This document shows positions 29,401 through 35,400 of a stretch of 38,299 nucleotides of DNA, piece by piece (the first letter of the stretch is position 1; each line of letters begins with the position of its first letter). The stretch is from JAMWZF01 sp041628615 (GTDB taxonomy: Bacteria; Pseudomonadota; Alphaproteobacteria; Rhodobacterales; Rhodobacteraceae), in NCBI GenBank assembly GCA_041628615.1, contig JBFKOW010000009.1, positions 1-38,299 of the forward strand, in the 5' to 3' direction. The notes under the pieces were generated by a model. That model was not told the origin of the DNA, ran no database searches, and saw only the letters and a list, made by a program, of their open reading frames with translations. A program made the translations under genes and the position numbers.

Positions 29401-32400
29401 CGGCAACGGCACCCAGCCGGCGGCCTTCTCGTTCAGCCTCGGCGGAGTCGAGCTCGGCTACCGGCACCCGGCGCTGGACGGGCTGTTCAGCAATTCCGGC
29501 GGCAGCACCGCCACCTATGTCGACGACATCACCGGGCAGACCCGTCAACTGGGCCTGAACGCCAGCACGATCACCCTGCGGGCCGGCTTCGTGAACGTGA
29601 ACGGCAACATCAACGCCGGCAAGGCGGACTTCGCCGTCACCCTCGGCCTCGACGTCGAACGCCAGATCCGCAACGCCGGCGCCGGGCGCACCAACATCAC
29701 CTTCAACAACCCCGATTTCTTCGGCTTCTACGAACGCGGCACCAACAGCCTCGTCATCACCCCGATGAAGCCGCAGGGCGGGCAGGTGACCATCGAGGGC
29801 CGCATCGTCAGCACCGGCAAGGGCACGATCACCTCGCACGCCGGCTATCCGCGGATCTCGATCGACAACAACATGGCGCTGGCCGGGCTGAACCTCGTGG
29901 TGCAGGACCTCGATGTCAGCACCAAGGGCAAGGGCACCGTCACCCTGCGCGACAAGAACCGCGGCGTGCGGAACGACGGCTCGGACCTCGCGATCTACGA
30001 GACCCGCTTCACCACCGACGCCAACGGCGTGGTGACCCAGACCGACATCGTCATCGACCCGACGAACCACCCGGCCTCGTCTGCGACGGGCGCGATCAGC
30101 GGCGTCACCTTCTCCAAGACCGACGGCCTCGACGCCAGCAGCGGCCGGATCACCGCCAGCGCCAATTACCAGACCGCGCCGGGCTTCCGCTACGGCTGGA
30201 TCGTGGGCGAGGGCTCGCGCACCGAGATCATCCAGGAAAAGACCGAGAACGCCTGGCTCGGGATCGACTTCCTGATCCCCGACCTGACCGCCGTCCCGGT
30301 CGTCGACACGACCGTGCTCAGCCGTGAATTGATCCCCAATTCCAACTACTTCTACTTCGATCTTGCGCTGAAGGACGTCGACTACACCTACAACAAGCAG
30401 CGCACCGAGCTGGACCGCCAGACCGAGCAGACCGGCTACCGGTCCTCGACCACCTGGTACGGCAAGACCTCGACCTGGCGGCAGTGGACGACGATCGTCA
30501 CCAACTTCGACAAGCACACCCATACGATCAAGGCCGACCGGCCGGTGGGGATCGACTTCATCGGCTACAACAGCGGCCGGATCGACATCGACGCCGGCTC
30601 CGCCAACCTGATCGTCGGCGGCAAGCTGTCGAACCCGACCGGCCTGACCAAGTTGACCACGCTGCGCGACCTGACGACGCAGAGGTTCGCGGCCAGCGGG
30701 GCCGAGGCGGCGATCGGCGGCAAGGTCATCGAACTGACCGCCGGCGGCAACATCGGCACCCGGAACTACAGCATCCTCAGCGCCGACGCGGCGGACCAGT
30801 CCACCGCCCTCAGCGCGGTGCAGATCGCCGTCGAGGACGCCGCCGACGCCCGCGTCACGGCGCAGGCCGGCGGCAACATCTACCTGCGGCAGGCGCTGGG
30901 CGACGTGCGGCTGGGCACCGTGCAGTCGACCGGTGCGGGCCGGGTCGAGATCATCACCGGGTCCGAGGATCCGACCGCCGCCGCCGGCGGGTCGCTGCTC
31001 GCCGCGGCGGGCGGCGCGCTGGTCAAGGGCGGCCAGGTCTACCTGCAGGCCGGCGGCTCGATCGGCACCATGACCACCGCCATCGGGATCGACACCGGCA
31101 TCCGCAACGTCGATACCCTGACCGCGCGGGCCGGCGGCGACATCAACGTCACCGAGGTCGCCGGATCGCTGCGGGTGTTCGAGATCGCCACCGACGCCGA
31201 CATCCGCGTCACCGTCACCGGCGGCGACCTGATCGACGCCAACAACCGGCAGATCGCCGACGAACGGGCGATCAGCGAACTGCTGTCCGGGGTCTGGGGC
31301 GACATGCAGCTTCTGGGCACCGTCGACGCCAACGGCATCGCCACCAGCGGCCCGGCCAAGGACAAGGCCGACGACGCGGTCGCGCGGCTGCAAAACACCC
31401 GGCAGCGCGACTACGACCAGTACTGGGACTGGCGCGAAATGCTGACCGCGCAGGAACTGGCCGACGTGCTTGCCGGGACCGCCGAGATCAAGCTCAACGC
31501 CGCCGGCGACGACACCGCGCCGCTGGAGGCGCTCAAGACCGCCGAGCGCGTCGCCGACCCCGCCGCCGACGAGACCACGATCGAGACCCGCGCCATCGCC
31601 GCGCTGGCCGCGCTCAAGACCTCGCGGACCGAGCAGTTCCGCACCCTGCACGGGTTCTACTACGATCCGACTGACGGCCTTCTCGCCGGCGAGACGACGC
31701 GCAACGCGTCGCCCGATCTCGTCACCGACGCCGAGGAGACCCGGATCCGCAGCTCGATCAAGGCCTGGACCCAGGACGAGCTTCTGAACGGCATCGGCGC
31801 CGGGCTGCTGAAGCCGGTGACCGACACCACGCTGACCATCGAGGAGCCCAACATCTCGGGCCGCAACGTCGATCTGCGGGTCACCGGCAATGTCGGCCGC
31901 ACCGAGGGCGACGTCACCATCATCACCAACACCGGGGCGCAGCTGACCCCCGAGCAGCAGCTCATCATCGGCGCCGCCGAGCGGTCCGACCTGTTCTTCG
32001 TCATCACCGAGTTCCAGACCGGCACGGTGAACTTCGCCCAGTCCGGCAACACCATGACGCTGGTCTCGGGGTCCTGGAGCACCGACTTCCAGGTCGGTCA
32101 GACGATCCAGGTGCAGGGCAATTCGGCCAACGCCACCGAGGACGAGCGGTTCTACATCATCAAGGACATCCGCGCCGATGCCGGCGGCAACGCCCGCCGG
32201 GTCATCGAGTTCGAGGCCACCGGCAGCACCTTCGCCAAGCCGGTCGCCGTGGTGGGCTCGGACGAATCGCGGGTCTCGGTCACCGTCTCGGCGATCGTCA
32301 ACGACCCGCGCGGGTCGGTGCGCGACTCCATCGTCGACGTCTCGGGCGGCAACACCCTGACGATCACCGGCGCCGGCAGCTTCCTCGCCGTTCCGGGGGC

Positions 32401-35400
32401 CGAGGGCTTCGCGGTGGGCGACCTGATCCTGCTGTCCACGACCCCGGCCTATACCCCGGCCGAGGAACTGGCCAAGGTCGCCACGGTCAACGCCAACACC
32501 TCGGCCACGCTGTTCCGGGTCGCCACCGTCTCGGACAAGGTGATGACCCTGACCAATGCCGACGGCAGCGCCGCCGGCCTGACCGCCGAGACCGGCGTCA
32601 CCATGCGGATCGACGAATACGTCCCGCTCGAAGCGGTGCAGGTCCAGCAGCGCGAGGACTTCGACGTACTCGTCACCGGCCGGATCGACGTGACCAGCGT
32701 GGGCGAGACCTTCCTCGGCTCGGAATCCGACCTTCTGCTGGGCGCGGTGCAGGTCGCCGTGGACGGCACCGACCCGGGCGAACTGCGGCTCAAGACCTCG
32801 GGCAACATCCGCAACGGCTCGGGCGCCAACGACGCCGCCGGGGTCAACATCGTGGCGGATTCGGTGATCCTCGAAGCCGCGCAGGGCGCGATCGGGGTGC
32901 GCGGCACCGCCACCGTGACCGAGTCGCGGATCTACATGGACCTGCGCCCCGGCGCCGAGATGACCGCCCGGGCGCTGAACGACATCGTGCTGACCGAGCG
33001 CGACGGCGACATGGAGGTCGGCACCGTCTTCTCGAAGGCCGGCGACGTCGACCTCGAGGCGCTGGCCGGCAGCATCCTCGACGATCTCGACACCGAACTG
33101 GTCAACATCCAGGCCCGCGACATCTTCCTCACCGCCTCGGGGAGCATCGGCGCCGCCGACACCACCCGCGAGCAGGACCTCGAACTCGACGCCTCGGGCA
33201 GCCTGACCCTCACCGCGGGCAGCGCCACCAGCACCGCCGGGACCGACATCTACGTCACCGAGGTCGGCGACATGCGGATCGACACGGTCCGCTCCTTCGG
33301 CGGGGCGGGGACCCAGGTCCGGCTGACCGCCGGGGCCAGCCTGCTGGAGGACGTCAACGACGAGATCGCCGACGTGATCGGCTACAACGTCGAACTGATC
33401 GCCCGCGAGGGCCAGATCGGCAACGCGAACAACGAGGTGGACATCGACACCACCGGCGGACTGTTCGACGCCTCCTCGATCCTCGGGCCGATCTACGTGG
33501 TCGAGACCGCGGGCGACCTGATCCTGAACCAGGTCGGGACCGGGGCGGCCTTCACCGCCTTCCTGACCTCGCGCAACGGGTCGATCCTGAACGGCGCCGG
33601 GGTCGGGGTGTCCAACATCACCGGCGGCCGCGCCTTTCTCGTGGCCGACGCCGACATCGGCGCCGCCGGCAAGCGGCTGTTCTCGACCATCGGGTCGATC
33701 CAGTCGAACTCCAAGACCGGCGCCACCTACGTCTACAACGACGGCGAGATCGAGGCCCGCGCCGACGCCGCTTCCAACCCGGCGATGCAGGCGAGCACCG
33801 GCGTCTTCCTGACCGCCACCAGCCCGGTCATCATCGCCAACTCGATCACCGCGACCACCGGCGACATCCACATCGTCGCCAACGAGAGCAGCGAGACCGA
33901 GTATGCCGCCGACGCCGCCGCCGCGGCGCCGGGCAGCCTGCCCTCCGAGAACGACTACGACTCGGTCACCGTCAAGACCGGGGTGACGGTCCGCGCCGTC
34001 GCCGGCTCGATCAACCTCTATGCCGGGGACCACGTCATCGTGGAGTCCGGCGCGACCCTCGACGCCAGCGCCGACGTCAACATCTACACCGACGTGGCCA
34101 CCGCCGCGAACGACGGCATCTCGGTGGGCGGCGCGGCCCCGGTGGTGATCGTCGAGGCCGACCGCGACGACCCGGACGGCGGCGACGTGACCATCGCCGG
34201 CACCGTCATCGCGGGCGGCGACATCCTGATCGACACCGGCGCGGCGGGCCCCGCGGGCCTGCCCGGCGCGGTCGAACAGCGCGACGTGATCGCGATCACC
34301 GGCACCCTGACCGCCGGCGACCGGATCGACATCCTGACCGGCGGCGACAAGGATCTCGTCGATCTCTCCACCCTGACGATGAGCGCGGCGGCGATCCGCG
34401 TCGACGGCGAGGCGGGCGAGGACACCATCCTGCTCATCGACGCCGCCAGCCTGACCGGCGCCGTGACCCTCGCCGGCGGCGACGGCGTGGATCGGATCAC
34501 CGTGACCCGGCTCGCCACCCAGGGCGCGGGCGACAGCCTGACGCTCGACGGCGGCGCGGGCTCGGACGACCTGACGATCCAGACCTGGGGCTCGATCGGC
34601 GGTGTCGCCGCCGACTACCGGATCACCATCGCCGACAGCGGCGGGATCTCGACCACCAGCGGCGTCGACACGCTCGACGTGCTGGGCACCGCCGACGCCG
34701 ACGTGTTCCTTAGCCGGGCGGGCTTCGTCGCCCTGCTGCACGGCACCCCCGACCAGATCCGCGGCATCGACCCGGGCCGGCCGCTCACCGTCGAGCGGAT
34801 CGACTACGACCGCAGCCTGAACGGACGGCTGAGCCTGATCGGCCTCGACGGCGACGACGAGTTCGTCTCGGACGACAACTCCACCATCATGACGCTGGAC
34901 GGCGGGCGCGGGGCGGACAAGTTCCAGATCGGCCAGATCTACGGCTCCGAACCGGTGCCCGGCGGCAGCTTCGACGACGGCACCGGCATCGTATCGAACG
35001 GCATCGCGCCGGGCGACGGCATCGTCACCGTCGAGACCACGCGCGGCTGGCTGTCCAGCGGCGGCAGCTTCGCGATCACCGCCTTCGGCGGCGAGGACGG
35101 CGACGAGTTCACCGTCTACTCGAACAAGGCCGAGGTCCGGCTCGAGGGCGAGGACGGCAACGACAGCTTCGTGATCCGGGCCTTCCTGCTCGAACAGGGG
35201 GACGTGAACGTGTTCGCCGGCGGCGGCGACGACACGGTGCAGTACAACATCAACGCGCCGGTGAGCATCGACGGCGGCGCCGGCTTCGACAAGGTCGTGG
35301 TGCTGGGCACCGAGGGCGCCGACGTGATGGTCGTCACCCGCGACGGCGTGTTCGGCGCCGGGCTGAACGTGCGGCTGTCGGCCAACGAGGAATCGATCGA

